The translations under genes were made by a program, and so were the position numbers. DNA of 64,000 nucleotides from Rhodocyclaceae bacterium (lineage in GTDB: Bacteria; Pseudomonadota; Gammaproteobacteria; Burkholderiales; Rhodocyclaceae): contig JAVBXY010000009.1 in assembly GCA_030824275.1 (NCBI GenBank), positions 150,207 through 214,206 on the forward strand, read 5' to 3'. Positions 1 to 8,511 of the stretch are shown here, in pieces; the first letter of the stretch is position 1, and the number at the start of each line of letters is the position of its first letter. Below the pieces are notes generated by a model. The model did not search any database, was not told the origin of the DNA, and was given only the letters and a program-made list of their open reading frames with translations.

Positions 1-2
1 GT

Positions 3-632
3 TTGCGCGGTGAGGAAGTAGCCGAAGCGTGGATGCGTCTGGAGTTTTTCGGCCAGCGCCTTGACGTAAAACTGGGTGCGCCGGATGTGGTTGCCCGTGT
101 CGGAGTCGCGGGTTTCGGCCAGGGAAGCCATGGCCAGGATGGTGACGTCCTGGATCGCCGACAGCTCGCGCGTGCGTTTGCCGACCTCGGTGGCGAGGAA
201 GGTGTTCTGGTCGCGCAGGAAATCGGCGGCGGCCTTGTTCTCCAGTTGGGTCTTGACCCGGGCGAGGAGGATGGGCGGCGAGATTGGCTTGGTGATGTAG
301 TCGGCTGCACCCATGGACAGACCTTCGCGTTCGTCCTCGGCGGCGCTCATGGCGGTGAGGAATATCACCGGGATGTGGCGCGTCGCCGGATCGGCCTTGA
401 GTGTGCGGATCACGTCGTAGCCGGAGAGGCCGGGCATCATGATGTCGAGCAGGATCAGGTCCGGCCGGCCGTCACCCTGGACATACTTGAGCGCCTTCTC
501 GCCGCTGTTGGCGATGCGCACTTTGTAGTGGTCCTTGAGTAGTTCGGACATCAGCGACAGGTTGTCCAGGGTGTCGTCGACGACGAGGATGGTGCTTCTG
601 GCGTCGCCGTCGCTTGTCGTCAAATTCGTCAT
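3..632 (-). CDS. Two-component response regulator with HD-GYP domain (partial, C-terminus off window)
   Basis: The visible 210 residues hold a receiver domain (about residues 12-130) with the phospho-acceptor Asp in DLILLDIMMPG and the conserved Lys in YITKPIS. A linker helix follows, then the beginning of an HD-GYP domain (DSDTGNHIRR). This is the RpfG-type layout, in which phosphorylation controls cyclic-di-GMP hydrolysis. The ATG at 632 is the first start in frame and places the receiver a normal distance from the N-terminus. The catalytic HD and GYP residues lie mostly beyond the window, so activity cannot be judged. It is divergent from nifE and has no visible partner kinase here. Confidence 0.9.
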   Translation of the reverse strand, partial: MTNLTTSDGDARSTILVVDDTLDNLSLMSELLKDHYKVRIANSGEKALKYVQGDGRPDLILLDIMMPGLSGYDVIRTLKADPATRHIPVIFLTAMSAAEDEREGLSMGAADYITKPISPPILLARVKTQLENKAAADFLRDQNTFLATEVGKRTRELSAIQDVTILAMASLAETRDSDTGNHIRRTQFYVKALAEKLQTHPRFGYFLTAQ

Positions 633-722
633 GTCCGTCCCCGTTGCCCTATGCATCCGCGATGGCGCGAATTTACCCGAGCTTGCTATTGGGAAGGAAG
701 ACAAATCTCCGGTAGCCGCCTT

Positions 723-738
723 TGTCGCAAATGCAACA
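723..738. promoter_or_regulatory. NifA upstream activator site for nifE
   Basis: The sequence is TGT-N10-ACA. Read on the minus strand it is TGTTGCATTTGCGACA, sharing TTTGCGACA with the sites upstream of nifN and iscA. It lies inside a longer inverted repeat (716-745) with 10-bp arms. It is about 97 bp upstream of the -24 element. Confidence 0.8.
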
Positions 739-773
739 AAGGCGGTCGCTGACCCCTGATGGGCCCGCTTGCC

Positions 774-797
774 GCCGTCCCGTCAGCGCCGACTTTT
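774..797 (+). repeat. 24-bp dispersed repeat, copy 1 (nifE upstream region)
   Basis: Core TCAGCGCCGACTTTT preceded by GCCGTCCCG. The copy lies between the NifA site and the sigma54 promoter of nifE and is not in a gene. Confidence 0.85.
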
Positions 798-834
798 TCG
801 TGCGAACAGTGACTTGGCGGTGTCGCCTGCCATT

Positions 835-850
835 TGGCACGGGGTTTGCG
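835..850 (+). promoter_or_regulatory. Sigma54 (-24/-12) promoter of nifE
   Basis: TGGCACGGGGTTTGCG matches the RpoN consensus TGGCAC-N5-TTGC, with the invariant GG and GC separated by exactly 10 bases. Transcription would start near 861, upstream of the chosen nifE ATG and downstream of the earlier in-frame ATG at 852. Confidence 0.9.
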
Positions 851-881
851 AATGGACATGCAAACCCCACGAGGTCGCCCC

Positions 882-2288
882 ATGAAAGCCGCCGAAATCG
901 CCGAACTGCTCAACGAGCCTGCTTGTGCCCACAACAAGAAGGAGAAGTCCGGCTGTGCCAAGACCAAGCCGGGCGCCACCGCAGGCGGCTGTTCCTTCGA
1001 CGGCGCCCAGATCGCGCTGCTGCCCATCGCCGACGTCGCTCATATCGTCCATGGCCCCATCGCCTGTGCGGGTTCTTCCTGGGACAACCGGGGCACGCGC
1101 TCCAGCGGTCCGACGCTCTACCGCATCGGCATGACCACTGACCTCACCGAGCAGGACGTGATCATGGGCCGGGGCGAGAAGCGCCTGTTCCATGCCATCA
1201 AGCAGGCCATCGACGATTACTCGCCGAAGGCCGTGTTCCTCTACTCCACCTGCGTTCCCGCGCTGATCGGCGACGACCTCGACGCCGTCGCCAAGGCCGC
1301 CACCGAGCGCTGGGGCGTGCCCGTGGTGCCCATCGACTGCGCCGGTTTCTACGGAACCAAGAACCTGGGCAACCGCATTGCCGGCGAGGCCATGTTCAAG
1401 CACGTCATCGGCACCCGCGAGCCGACGCCGGTGCCTGAATCGGCACAGCGACCGGGTATCAAGACCCACGACGTGAACCTGATCGGCGAATACAACATCG
1501 CTGGCGAATTCTGGTACGTCGCGCCCTTGTTCGACGAACTCGGTCTGCGCATTCTGTGCACGCTGTCTGGCGACACGCGCTTCGCCGAGGTGCAGACCAT
1601 GCATCGCGCCGAGGCCTCGATGGTGGTCTGCGCCAAGGCCCTGCTCAACGTCGCCCGCAAGCTCGAAGGCGATTACGGCGTGCCCTTCTTCGAGGGCAGC
1701 TTCTACGGCATCACCGACACCTCGGCGGCCTTCCGCGACTTCGCCCGCCTGATCGGCGACGCCGACCTCATTGCCCGTACCGAGGCCATGATTGCCCGCG
1801 AGGAAGCCAAGATTCGCACTGCGCTGGAACCCTGGGCCGAGCGCCTGAAGGGCAAGCGCGTGCTGCTATACACCGGCGGCGTCAAGAGCTGGTCTGTGGT
1901 CTCCGCTTTGCAGGACTTGGGCATGAACGTGGTCGCCACTGGCACCAACAAATCCACCGAGGAAGACAAGGCACGCATCCGCGAGATCATGGGCGAGGAC
2001 GCCAAGATGATCACCGACGGCAGCCCCAAGGCCTTGTTGCAGGCCTACAAGGATTACCAGGCCGACATCCTCATCGCGGGCGGCCGCAATCTCTACACGG
2101 CGCTGAAAGCGCGCATCCCCTTCCTCGACATCAACCAGGAACGCGAGTTCGGCTATGCCGGCTACGACGGCATGCTGGAGCTGGTGCGCCAGCTCGCGTT
2201 GACCCTGGAATCGCCGGTGTGGGACAAGGTTCGCGCACCGGCGCCCTGGGCCAAGCAGAAGGCTGTCGGCGAACCGCTGGCGGCCTGA
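882..2288 (+). CDS. nifE: NifE, nitrogenase FeMo-cofactor scaffold subunit
   Basis: NifE forms the NifE2N2 scaffold on which the NifB-cofactor matures into FeMo-co before transfer to NifD. The product has 468 residues, normal for the family. With the ATG at 882 the cluster-binding cysteines fall at C37 (AGGCSFDG), C62 (IACAGSSW) and C124 (YSTCVPAL), as in Azotobacter NifE, which supports this start. The in-frame ATG at 852 lies between the sigma54 -12 element and the expected transcript start and is unlikely. The gene is followed after 42 bp by a Nif11-type gene; the usual partner nifN is not adjacent but lies 3.3 kb downstream, beyond three opposite-strand genes. Confidence 0.97.
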   Translation: MKAAEIAELLNEPACAHNKKEKSGCAKTKPGATAGGCSFDGAQIALLPIADVAHIVHGPIACAGSSWDNRGTRSSGPTLYRIGMTTDLTEQDVIMGRGEKRLFHAIKQAIDDYSPKAVFLYSTCVPALIGDDLDAVAKAATERWGVPVVPIDCAGFYGTKNLGNRIAGEAMFKHVIGTREPTPVPESAQRPGIKTHDVNLIGEYNIAGEFWYVAPLFDELGLRILCTLSGDTRFAEVQTMHRAEASMVVCAKALLNVARKLEGDYGVPFFEGSFYGITDTSAAFRDFARLIGDADLIARTEAMIAREEAKIRTALEPWAERLKGKRVLLYTGGVKSWSVVSALQDLGMNVVATGTNKSTEEDKARIREIMGEDAKMITDGSPKALLQAYKDYQADILIAGGRNLYTALKARIPFLDINQEREFGYAGYDGMLELVRQLALTLESPVWDKVRAPAPWAKQKAVGEPLAA

Positions 2289-2330
2289 ACCACGAATTTT
2301 CTTTCAACTCCACGACACTATTTAAACATC

Positions 2331-2549
2331 ATGGCTGTTTCCGACATCAAGACGTTTTCCGACAAGGCCCGCAGCGATGCGGCGCTCGCCGAGCAACTCA
2401 AGGCCTGCATGAAGATCAAGGAACTGCGGGCGCTGGCCGCCGAGCACGGCTGCGCCTTCATCGAGGACGAGCTTTATCCGCCCAACGAAGCCCAGTTCAC
2501 TGCCGACCAGTTATCGGAACGGCTGGCCAAGGCCTTGTTACGCAACTGA
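2331..2549 (+). CDS. Nif11-family small protein
   Basis: A 72-residue acidic helical protein beginning MAVSDIKTFSDKA, with the Nif11 pattern of repeated short helices (LKACMKIKELRALAAEHG, then an acidic F-I-E-D-E-L segment). Nif11 proteins are often encoded beside nitrogenase genes and have no established biochemical role; related N11P domains serve as leaders of ribosomal peptides, but there is no maturation enzyme here and no Gly-Gly cleavage site. It probably shares the nifE transcript. A short inverted repeat (TTACGCA/TGCGTAA) sits across its stop codon. Confidence 0.75.
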   Translation: MAVSDIKTFSDKARSDAALAEQLKACMKIKELRALAAEHGCAFIEDELYPPNEAQFTADQLSERLAKALLRN

Positions 2550-2588
2550 GTGCGTAACTGAGTACGCAGGCAGCCAAGGGCTGGCCGC

Positions 2589-3797
2589 TCAGAACAGCTC
2601 TATTTCGCTGGGACTGGTGTTGCCTTGTCGGCGCACCGCGCGGATCGAATCCAGGCGGGTGTGGGAGTCCACCATCAACTGCACCAGCCGTTCGATGCGT
2701 GACTTGAAGCGTTGCAAACCGTCGGCCGAACCCTGATCCTGATGAAGGCTGAGGAAGGCGTGCAGATATTCGCCGACGCTGAGGGTCTTCTGGTTGATGC
2801 GCTCCATCATCTGCGTCACGATGTCCTCGAACTGCATGGCCAGCACGCCCTCCAGGGTCAGCTTGTGCATGCGTTCGGTGACGTCGGTGATGTGGTGGGA
2901 ATGCTCGCGGGCCTTTTCTGTCAGGCTGATGAGTTCCGTGCCCAGTCCGCTCAGGGTGTCCTGGGATTTTTCGGCCACGCTCATGTCGGTATGGGTCGCC
3001 TCGGCGACGCGAACACCCACCTCTTTCAATGAGTTCAGGATGTCGCCGAGGGCGGAGCGGATCTCGCTGTTGAAGCCGCCGGTGCGCGCCGCCAGCTTGC
3101 GCACTTCGTCCGCCACCACGGCGAAACCCCGGCCCGCCTCGCCGGCACGGGCCGCTTCGATGGCGGCATTGAGAGCCAGCATGTCGGTCTGCTTGGTAAT
3201 GTCGGCGACGTCATCGAGGGAGCGGGTGATGCGCGCCACTTGACCCTGCATTTCCTCGAAGCTGATGGCGATGCCGGCACTGCTGGTACGCAGCTCGTTC
3301 ATCTTGCTGACGAATTCGCCGATCAGGGCATTGGTTTCGTCGAAGAAGCGTTGCAGGCCCGCATGTTCGCTGTTCTCGCTGCCAGTCATTTGGAGCATTT
3401 CGTCGATCAGCGAATTCAGCACCAGGCGCTGGTTCGTCGATTGCGATTCCAGGCCGGTCAGGCTACCGGAGAGCTTGCCCACTGATTCGCGGATGATGCC
3501 CTGGGCGTCGTCCATTTCTGTTTCCAGGGCGGAGAACTGAAATTCGGCGTGGGCCATGGCTTCGTTGGAGAGCCGGTGGTACTCCGTCATGACCTGGGTC
3601 AGTTCCAGCATGTATTGCTGCTGGCGGCTCTTCCAGCGTCCCCGCTCCCGCTGCGAGAACAGCACGGCGGCAGCCAGCAGGACAGCCGGCGCGAGGAAAA
3701 CATGGATGGAAATGTTGTCGAGGAAGGTGCCCCACAGCCAGGCGCCGGTCAGCAGGGTCAGCGCGAGCCAAGTCAGGAAGTCGTCGATGCGCTTCAT
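2589..3797 (-). CDS. Methyl-accepting chemotaxis protein
   Basis: 402 residues. Two hydrophobic segments lie within the first 50 residues with almost no periplasmic loop, so this is probably a membrane-anchored receptor sensing in the membrane or cytoplasm. A long coiled coil leads to the signalling hairpin tip, with the conserved core [20 protein letters not shown] followed by [12 protein letters not shown]. There is no separate ligand-binding domain and no C-terminal CheR-tethering pentapeptide. It starts the block of three minus-strand genes between nifE and nifN. Ligand unknown; aerotaxis-like redox sensing would suit a diazotroph but nothing in the sequence shows it. Confidence 0.92.
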   Translation of the reverse strand: MKRIDDFLTWLALTLLTGAWLWGTFLDNISIHVFLAPAVLLAAAVLFSQRERGRWKSRQQQYMLELTQVMTEYHRLSNEAMAHAEFQFSALETEMDDAQGIIRESVGKLSGSLTGLESQSTNQRLVLNSLIDEMLQMTGSENSEHAGLQRFFDETNALIGEFVSKMNELRTSSAGIAISFEEMQGQVARITRSLDDVADITKQTDMLALNAAIEAARAGEAGRGFAVVADEVRKLAARTGGFNSEIRSALGDILNSLKEVGVRVAEATHTDMSVAEKSQDTLSGLGTELISLTEKAREHSHHITDVTERMHKLTLEGVLAMQFEDIVTQMMERINQKTLSVGEYLHAFLSLHQDQGSADGLQRFKSRIERLVQLMVDSHTRLDSIRAVRRQGNTSPSEIELF

Positions 3798-3832
3798 CAG
3801 GTGGATTAATACTTAAGACATAGAAATCCATT

Positions 3833-4717
3833 CTACTGCGCGGCTCTGGGCGTCGGCTCTCGTTTCCTCTCCAATCTTGACCTTAGCTCCGGCATGGCGA
3901 TTGCCACCGCTTTTTCGCCTTCCAGCACGGCTTTGTGGCGGCCGGCGAAGTCGGTGGCCGGTAGTTCGGCAGTCGCCGGGCGGATCACCACGTCGGCCTC
4001 CGCCGTCTCGTGGCGGCTGATGGACTGGCCCATGATGGCGAAGGTTTGCAGCAGCACGTCGATGCTGCTGCGGGTGCTCATGTCCTTGGGCTTGGCCGAG
4101 ATGTCCACGGCGATAACGAAATTGGCCCCCAGGCTGCGCGCAATGCGCGCCGGTACCGGGCTGACCAAGCCGCCGTCCACGTAGTCGCGGCCGTTGATAT
4201 TCACCGGCTGGAAGACGCCTGGCACGGTGGCCGAGGCGCGCACGGCCATGCCCGTGTTGCCGGTGCGAAAGACCACGGCCTCGCCGCTTTTGAGGTCGGT
4301 GGCGACGGCCGCAAAGGTGCGCGGCAGCTTTTCCAGCGGGCGCTGGCCGACGGCCTTGTTGACGAAGGCCTGGAGCGCCTCGCCCTTGAAGACGCCGCGA
4401 TCCGGCAGCGACCAGTCGCCGATCTGGCCTTCGTCCATGTCCAGCGCCACTTTCTGCAACTCGAAGCCGTTGAGACCCGCGGCGTAAAGTGCGCCGACCA
4501 CGGCGCCGGCACTGGTGCCGACGATGATGTCGGGCACGATGCCCTGGGCTTCGAGGGCCTTGATCACGCCGACGTGGGCAAAGCCCCGCGCTGCGCCGCC
4601 GCCGAGGGCGAGCGCAATCTTGATGGGGGCAGGTGCTGGTGGTGGGGCCGGCTTTTCGCCGAAGCTGACACAGCCGCCCAGCAGCAGGGGGAGAAGCAGA
4701 AAGAAAAGGCGTCGCAT
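3833..4717 (-). CDS. Patatin-like phospholipase lipoprotein (RssA-like)
   Basis: 294 residues. The N-terminus MRRLFFLLLPLLLGGCVSF is a lipoprotein signal with lipobox LGGC, followed by a Pro/Ala-rich linker. The patatin domain shows the oxyanion motif GGGAARG, the nucleophile elbow GTSAG and the DGG catalytic-dyad motif (YVDGGLVSP). It is therefore predicted to be a membrane-anchored serine lipase of the bacterial patatin group. Its substrate is unknown. It runs in the same direction as the downstream chemotaxis gene, with a 35-bp gap. Confidence 0.92.
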   Translation of the reverse strand: MRRLFFLLLPLLLGGCVSFGEKPAPPPAPAPIKIALALGGGAARGFAHVGVIKALEAQGIVPDIIVGTSAGAVVGALYAAGLNGFELQKVALDMDEGQIGDWSLPDRGVFKGEALQAFVNKAVGQRPLEKLPRTFAAVATDLKSGEAVVFRTGNTGMAVRASATVPGVFQPVNINGRDYVDGGLVSPVPARIARSLGANFVIAVDISAKPKDMSTRSSIDVLLQTFAIMGQSISRHETAEADVVIRPATAELPATDFAGRHKAVLEGEKAVAIAMPELRSRLERKREPTPRAAQ

Positions 4718-4749
4718 GGACGCCGATTCTAGACCTTCGCGGGCAGGAC

Positions 4750-5364
4750 TCAGCCGCCGAGGGCGCCGCCGATGACCTCGCCCGGCAGGTCGGAGACATA
4801 GTCGCCGGGGTCGTCCGCCTTGTCGTAGGCCGGGCAGGGATAGACCTTGTAGAGATTGCCGCTGGATTTGTAGACCGCGACGACGTAGGGGCGGTCCGGA
4901 TACATCGCCTTGCCGCGGAGCGCCAGCGGGATGGCCGGCACGGTGCCCGGTGCGGCGGCCGGAGTGTCCACTTTCGCGCTGCGCTTCGAGTCACCCTTGC
5001 CCTTGTAGTCCGGGTTGCGCTTGACGTAGGCGGCACCGCCAGCGGGCACCTTGAGCAGGGTTTCGTTTTCGCCGAGGTCCTTGCCGCAGCCCCAGGCGCC
5101 GCCGTTGCCGATATGGTCGCCGCGGACGTACATCAGCAGCGGCGTGTCCTGACCGCCCTTGGGATTGCAGTCCTTGTTCTTCCAGTTGCAACAGGCCTTC
5201 TTGCCGCCCTTGATGGTGCCCGCGTAGCCGGAGCCGAATTCGTTGGCGGTCTGGTTGGTCCAGATTTCCCGCTTGGTTTCGTTGTAGATGCAGAAGGCCA
5301 GCGCCGGGGTGGCGGCGAGGGCGAGCAGCAGTGCAGCGAGCAGGCGGCGGATCGAGGGGAGCAT
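4750..5364 (-). CDS. Secreted Cys-rich protein of unknown function (family A, member 1)
   Basis: 204 residues beginning MLPSIRRLLAALLLALA, with a Sec signal peptide cleaved near ATPALA. The mature N-terminus reads FCIYNETKREIW, followed by ACCNWKNKDCNPKGG, and a late Cys occurs in YPCPAYDKADD. The protein at 35723-36256 shares the mature start FC-x-YN, the ACCNW-x-NKDCN block and the spacing, so the two form a paralogous family. Cysteine pairs suggest disulfides in the periplasm or outside. The ATG at 5364 is chosen because the signal peptide begins there. Function not recognised. Confidence 0.8.
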   Translation of the reverse strand: MLPSIRRLLAALLLALAATPALAFCIYNETKREIWTNQTANEFGSGYAGTIKGGKKACCNWKNKDCNPKGGQDTPLLMYVRGDHIGNGGAWGCGKDLGENETLLKVPAGGAAYVKRNPDYKGKGDSKRSAKVDTPAAAPGTVPAIPLALRGKAMYPDRPYVVAVYKSSGNLYKVYPCPAYDKADDPGDYVSDLPGEVIGGALGG

Positions 5365-5446
5365 GGCGGTCTCCGGAAATGACGACGGCGATATGCTATT
5401 CGTCTGCAATGCGTGGGTCCATACGGCGCCCGCCGTATCCCGTCAT

Positions 5447-5462
5447 TGTCGGATTTGCGACA
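5447..5462 (+). promoter_or_regulatory. NifA upstream activator site for nifN
   Basis: TGTCGGATTTGCGACA, a TGT-N4-T-N5-ACA site sharing TTTGCGACA with the other two nif promoters. It lies 50 bp upstream of the -24 element, in the divergent region between the secreted Cys-rich gene and nifN. Confidence 0.85.
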
Positions 5463-5512
5463 CGAGACGCGGGTGACGGTGGCAAGTCGATGAAAAAACG
5501 CGAGAAATTTTT

Positions 5513-5528
5513 TGGCATGAGGCTTGCG
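5513..5528 (+). promoter_or_regulatory. Sigma54 (-24/-12) promoter of nifN
   Basis: TGGCATGAGGCTTGCG, with GG and GC 10 bases apart, about 40 bp before the nifN ATG. It shows that nifN has its own NifA-dependent transcript. Confidence 0.88.
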
Positions 5529-5566
5529 GAGAGGGTTTGACCCTTCCTTTTCTTCCCCGTGCAGCC

Positions 5567-6979
5567 ATGGCCGAAATTCTCAAGCGTGCAAAACCCCTGG
5601 CGGTGAATCCGCTCAAGGCGAGCCAGCCCATCGGCGCGTCGCTGGCCTTCCTCGGGCTGAAGAACGCCATTCCGATGCTGCACGGCTCGCAGGGCTGCAC
5701 GGCCTTCGGCAAGGTCTTCTTCGTGCGTCATTTCCGCGAGCCGATTCCGCTCCAGACCACGGCCATGGACCAGGTGTCCACGGTGATGAACGCCGACGAC
5801 AATGTGATCGAAGGTCTCAAGGTGATCTGCGAGAAGAACGCCCCCGACGTGATCGGTTTGCCCACCACGGGCCTGTCGGAAACCCAGGGCACGGACATCA
5901 AGCGGCTGGTGCGCCAGTTCCGCGAACAGTTTCCCCAGTTTGCCAAGATCGCCGTGGTGCCGGTGAATACGCCGGACTACACGGGCTGCCTCGAATCTGG
6001 CTATGCGCTGGCGATGGAAGCGATCATTGACGTCATGATTGAAAAGTCGGCGCTGGCGGGACGGCGGAAAAAGCAGGTGAACGTGCTCTGCGCGTCGATG
6101 CTGACCCCCGGCGACACCGAAGCCATCCGCGACTGGATCGAGGCCTTCGGCCTGCGCCCGGTGATGCTGCCGGACATCGGCGATTCCCTTGACGGCCATC
6201 TGGTCGATCAGGAAACCACGCCGCTCACGCTCGGCGGCACGCCGAAAGCCGAAATCGAATCCATGGGCGAGTCGGTGGCCACGCTGGTCATCGGCCGCTC
6301 GCTGCACAAGGCCGCCGACCTGCTGAAGCAACGCACCGAGGTGCCCGACTATCGCTTCGACCACCTGCTCGGCCTCGACGCCTGCGACGCCTTCACCCTG
6401 GCGCTGGCGGAAATCTCCGGCCAGCCGGTGCCGGCACGCATCGACCGCCAGCGCGCCCAGTTGCAGGACGCGATGGTGGACACGCACTTCATGACCGGCT
6501 TCCTGCGCGTCGCCATCGCTGCCGATCCTGACTTGCTGGTGGCGCTGGGCCAGTTCTTCGCTGGCGCTGGCGCCGAAGTCGTCGCCGCTGTCGCCCCGGC
6601 CCGCGCCGAGGTGCTGGCCGACATGCCGGCTGCATCGGTGCGGATCGGCGATCTCGAGGACATGGAGCGCGAGGCCCAGGCCCATCGCGTGCAACTCATC
6701 GTTTCCAATTCCCACGCCGCACAGAGCGCGGAACGTCTGGGTGTGCCGCTGCTGCGCGCCGGCTTTCCGCAATACGACTGGGTCGGCGGCTATGCGCGTA
6801 CCTGGGTCGGCTATCGCGGTTCGCGCCAGGCCCTGTTCGACGTTGCCAATCTTTTCCTGGAAAACCACCATGACACCCCTGCCTATCGATCCATCTACTG
6901 GGCCGGCACCGAGCGGGAGCGCGAAGTCGTCCCAGTTGCCGGGGACGCGTCGGCTGGCGCTGGCCTGGTCCGCCACTAG
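5567..6979 (+). CDS. nifN: NifN, nitrogenase FeMo-cofactor scaffold subunit
   Basis: Partner of NifE in the cofactor-assembly scaffold. 470 residues, normal length. The start at 5567 (MAEILKR) matches the family N-terminus and lies downstream of the sigma54 promoter; it puts the conserved cluster ligand at C44 ([14 protein letters not shown]), followed by the typical RHFREP and TTAMDQVS segments. A copy of the 24-bp dispersed repeat is embedded at residues about 159-167 (EKSALAGRR) without breaking the frame. The gene is followed by nifX with a 13-bp gap if nifX starts at 6993. Confidence 0.97.
   Translation: MAEILKRAKPLAVNPLKASQPIGASLAFLGLKNAIPMLHGSQGCTAFGKVFFVRHFREPIPLQTTAMDQVSTVMNADDNVIEGLKVICEKNAPDVIGLPTTGLSETQGTDIKRLVRQFREQFPQFAKIAVVPVNTPDYTGCLESGYALAMEAIIDVMIEKSALAGRRKKQVNVLCASMLTPGDTEAIRDWIEAFGLRPVMLPDIGDSLDGHLVDQETTPLTLGGTPKAEIESMGESVATLVIGRSLHKAADLLKQRTEVPDYRFDHLLGLDACDAFTLALAEISGQPVPARIDRQRAQLQDAMVDTHFMTGFLRVAIAADPDLLVALGQFFAGAGAEVVAAVAPARAEVLADMPAASVRIGDLEDMEREAQAHRVQLIVSNSHAAQSAERLGVPLLRAGFPQYDWVGGYARTWVGYRGSRQALFDVANLFLENHHDTPAYRSIYWAGTEREREVVPVAGDASAGAGLVRH
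6042..6065 (-). repeat. 24-bp dispersed repeat, copy 2 (inside nifN)
   Basis: On the minus strand it reads GCCGTCCCG then CCAGCGCCGACTTTT. It is embedded in frame in nifN, encoding part of EKSALAGRR, and is one of only three copies in this orientation. Confidence 0.85.
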
Positions 6980-6992
6980 CGAGGCGCCGAGC

Positions 6993-7412
6993 ATGCTCAA
7001 GGTGGCTTTCGCCAGCAACGACCGCGAGACGGTAAACCAGCACTTCGGCGCCGCCGAGGGCTTCGCCATTTATGCCCTGGACGGTGAGCGCGCCCAGCTC
7101 GTCGAACTGGCCGAGTTTCCGCCCGAGTCCATGGACGGCAACGAGAACAAGCTGCCGGCCAAGATTGCCTCGCTGGCCGGTTGCGCCGCCGTGTATTGCC
7201 TCGCCGCCGGTGGCTCCGCCGTCAAGCAATTGCTCGCTGCCGGCGTGCAGCCGGTGCGTCTCGACGACGAAACGCCCATCGACAAGCTGCTCAAGCAGAT
7301 CAGCAGCGCTGTGAAAGATGGTGGCATCGCCTGGGTGGACAAGGCGGTGAAGACCCAGAAATCCGATACCTCGCGCTTCGACCAGATGGCCGAGGAAGGG
7401 TGGGAAGAATGA
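6993..7412 (+). CDS. nifX: NifX, FeMo-cofactor carrier
   Basis: 139 residues of the NifX/NifB-C-terminal/VnfY fold: MLKVAFASNDRETVNQHFGA, then a conserved GCAAVYCLAAGG segment. NifX binds the NifB-cofactor and the VK-cluster and shuttles them to and from NifEN. The ATG at 6993 aligns with the family; an upstream in-frame ATG at 6870 would overlap the end of nifN by 110 bp and add a Pro/Ser-rich tail unlike NifX. The stop overlaps the next gene's start (ATGA), so translation is probably coupled. Confidence 0.94.
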   Translation: MLKVAFASNDRETVNQHFGAAEGFAIYALDGERAQLVELAEFPPESMDGNENKLPAKIASLAGCAAVYCLAAGGSAVKQLLAAGVQPVRLDDETPIDKLLKQISSAVKDGGIAWVDKAVKTQKSDTSRFDQMAEEGWEE

Positions 7413-7825
7413 CCATGATCGTGACCCAGGGACGTGTGATTGCCGTCCGCGAAGGCGTGGCAGAGGTGCAGCTCACCGCCAAGTCCGCCTGCGGCAGTTG
7501 CGGCGCCAAGGCCGTCTGCGGTAGCGGCAGCGCACACACCGTGAACCTGCCGGCCCCCGAGGGCGTCGGTCCCGGCGACACGCTGGACTTGGCCGTCCCC
7601 GAAGCCCGCCTCAACGCCGGTGCCGTCGTTGGCTATCTGCTGCCTGCCACCACCACCCTGCTCGGCGCCGTGCTGCTTTCGAGCGGCGGCGACGATATTG
7701 CCTCCATCGGTGCCTTCATCGGCCTCGTCGGCGGCCTTTTTTTGACCCGTCGCTTCGGCGCCGGGCTGTTACTGCCCAGTCTTTCAACCTGTTCACCGCA
7801 CACCATCCAAGGAGAAACGCCATGA
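7409..7825 (+). CDS. RseC/MucC-like membrane protein of the nif cluster
   Basis: 138 residues. A soluble N-terminal part carries C28, C31 and C37 (ACGSCGAKAVCG), then two hydrophobic helices (about 72-90 and 97-115). This is the SoxR-reducing/RseC family layout; members work with Rnf-type electron-transfer complexes. It sits between nifX and the NifX-associated gene, with 4-bp overlaps on both sides, which suggests a role in redox supply or cluster assembly for nitrogenase. That role is inference. Confidence 0.8.
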   Translation: MTMIVTQGRVIAVREGVAEVQLTAKSACGSCGAKAVCGSGSAHTVNLPAPEGVGPGDTLDLAVPEARLNAGAVVGYLLPATTTLLGAVLLSSGGDDIASIGAFIGLVGGLFLTRRFGAGLLLPSLSTCSPHTIQGETP

Positions 7826-8292
7826 GCGACATCGTCATTGAGGACGCTGCCGACCCGATCTACGAGACCGATTTCGTCAGGGAGATGTTGCGGCAGATGC
7901 GCGCCCTCGACAGCTACGGCCAGTGGGACGGCAAGCCCGTGCCGGAAATCCTCGACGCCTTCGTGCTGACCAAGGAACGGCGCAAGGCCATCCCCGTCAT
8001 CGGCGATCCTGACGACCAGATCATTTCCCGCGTCAAGGCTTTCCACAATGCCATCGCCGTGTTGATCGAAAAGGAATGCGGCCTCATGGCCGTACCCTTC
8101 GTCCAGCTCACCCACGAAGGCTTCGGTCGCGCCCTGATCATCGTCGGCAAGCTGGTGGTGATGGATCGCACCCTGCGCGACGTGCATCGTTTCGGCTTCG
8201 ACAGCCTGTCGAAGATGAAGAGCGAGGCTGACAAATATCTGTCCGTGGCCATCGAGATCATCGGCAAGCACGGCGAAGTCGCCGGGATGTGA
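7822..8292 (+). CDS. NifX-associated nitrogen fixation protein (DUF269)
   Basis: 156 residues, full length for the DUF269 family that almost always follows nifX. The N-terminal half has DFVREMLRQMRALDSYG, and the C-terminal half has MKSEADKYLSVAIEII. The biochemical role is not established. The gene start overlaps the upstream stop (ATGA), and an AAGGAG ribosome site precedes it at about 7808-7813. Confidence 0.93.
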   Translation: MSDIVIEDAADPIYETDFVREMLRQMRALDSYGQWDGKPVPEILDAFVLTKERRKAIPVIGDPDDQIISRVKAFHNAIAVLIEKECGLMAVPFVQLTHEGFGRALIIVGKLVVMDRTLRDVHRFGFDSLSKMKSEADKYLSVAIEIIGKHGEVAGM

Positions 8293-8294
8293 TC

Positions 8295-8507
8295 ATGACC
8301 GACGAGGAACTGAAAGACCTCGACAAAGAGGTCAAGAAACTCAAGCGCATCGCCAGCGAGTGGGCCTCCAAGCTCCACGATCTGGTGGAAGACCGCCTGC
8401 CGGCGGGCTATGCCGAAATCCCCGAAATCTCCCAGGGCACGCTGGACGCCTGCAAGGCCTGGGAGGCCGCCACTCTCCGCTTGCAGGCAGCGCAGAAAGA
8501 AGGATGA
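8295..8507 (+). CDS. CCE_0567-family small helical protein
   Basis: 70 residues, predicted as a two-helix hairpin: a charged first helix (MTDEELKDLDKEVKKLKRIA), a Pro-containing turn (LPAGYAEIPEISQ) and a second helix. This family of small proteins is found beside nifX/DUF269 in many diazotrophs; a cyanobacterial member is described as metal-binding. A GTG at 8289 could be an alternative start overlapping the upstream stop. Confidence 0.85.
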   Translation: MTDEELKDLDKEVKKLKRIASEWASKLHDLVEDRLPAGYAEIPEISQGTLDACKAWEAATLRLQAAQKEG

Positions 8508-8511
8508 CACC

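Noticed and set aside
5396..7069. Minus-strand 557-residue frame across nifN
   Set aside because: Antisense shadow; composition typical of reversed GC-rich coding DNA.
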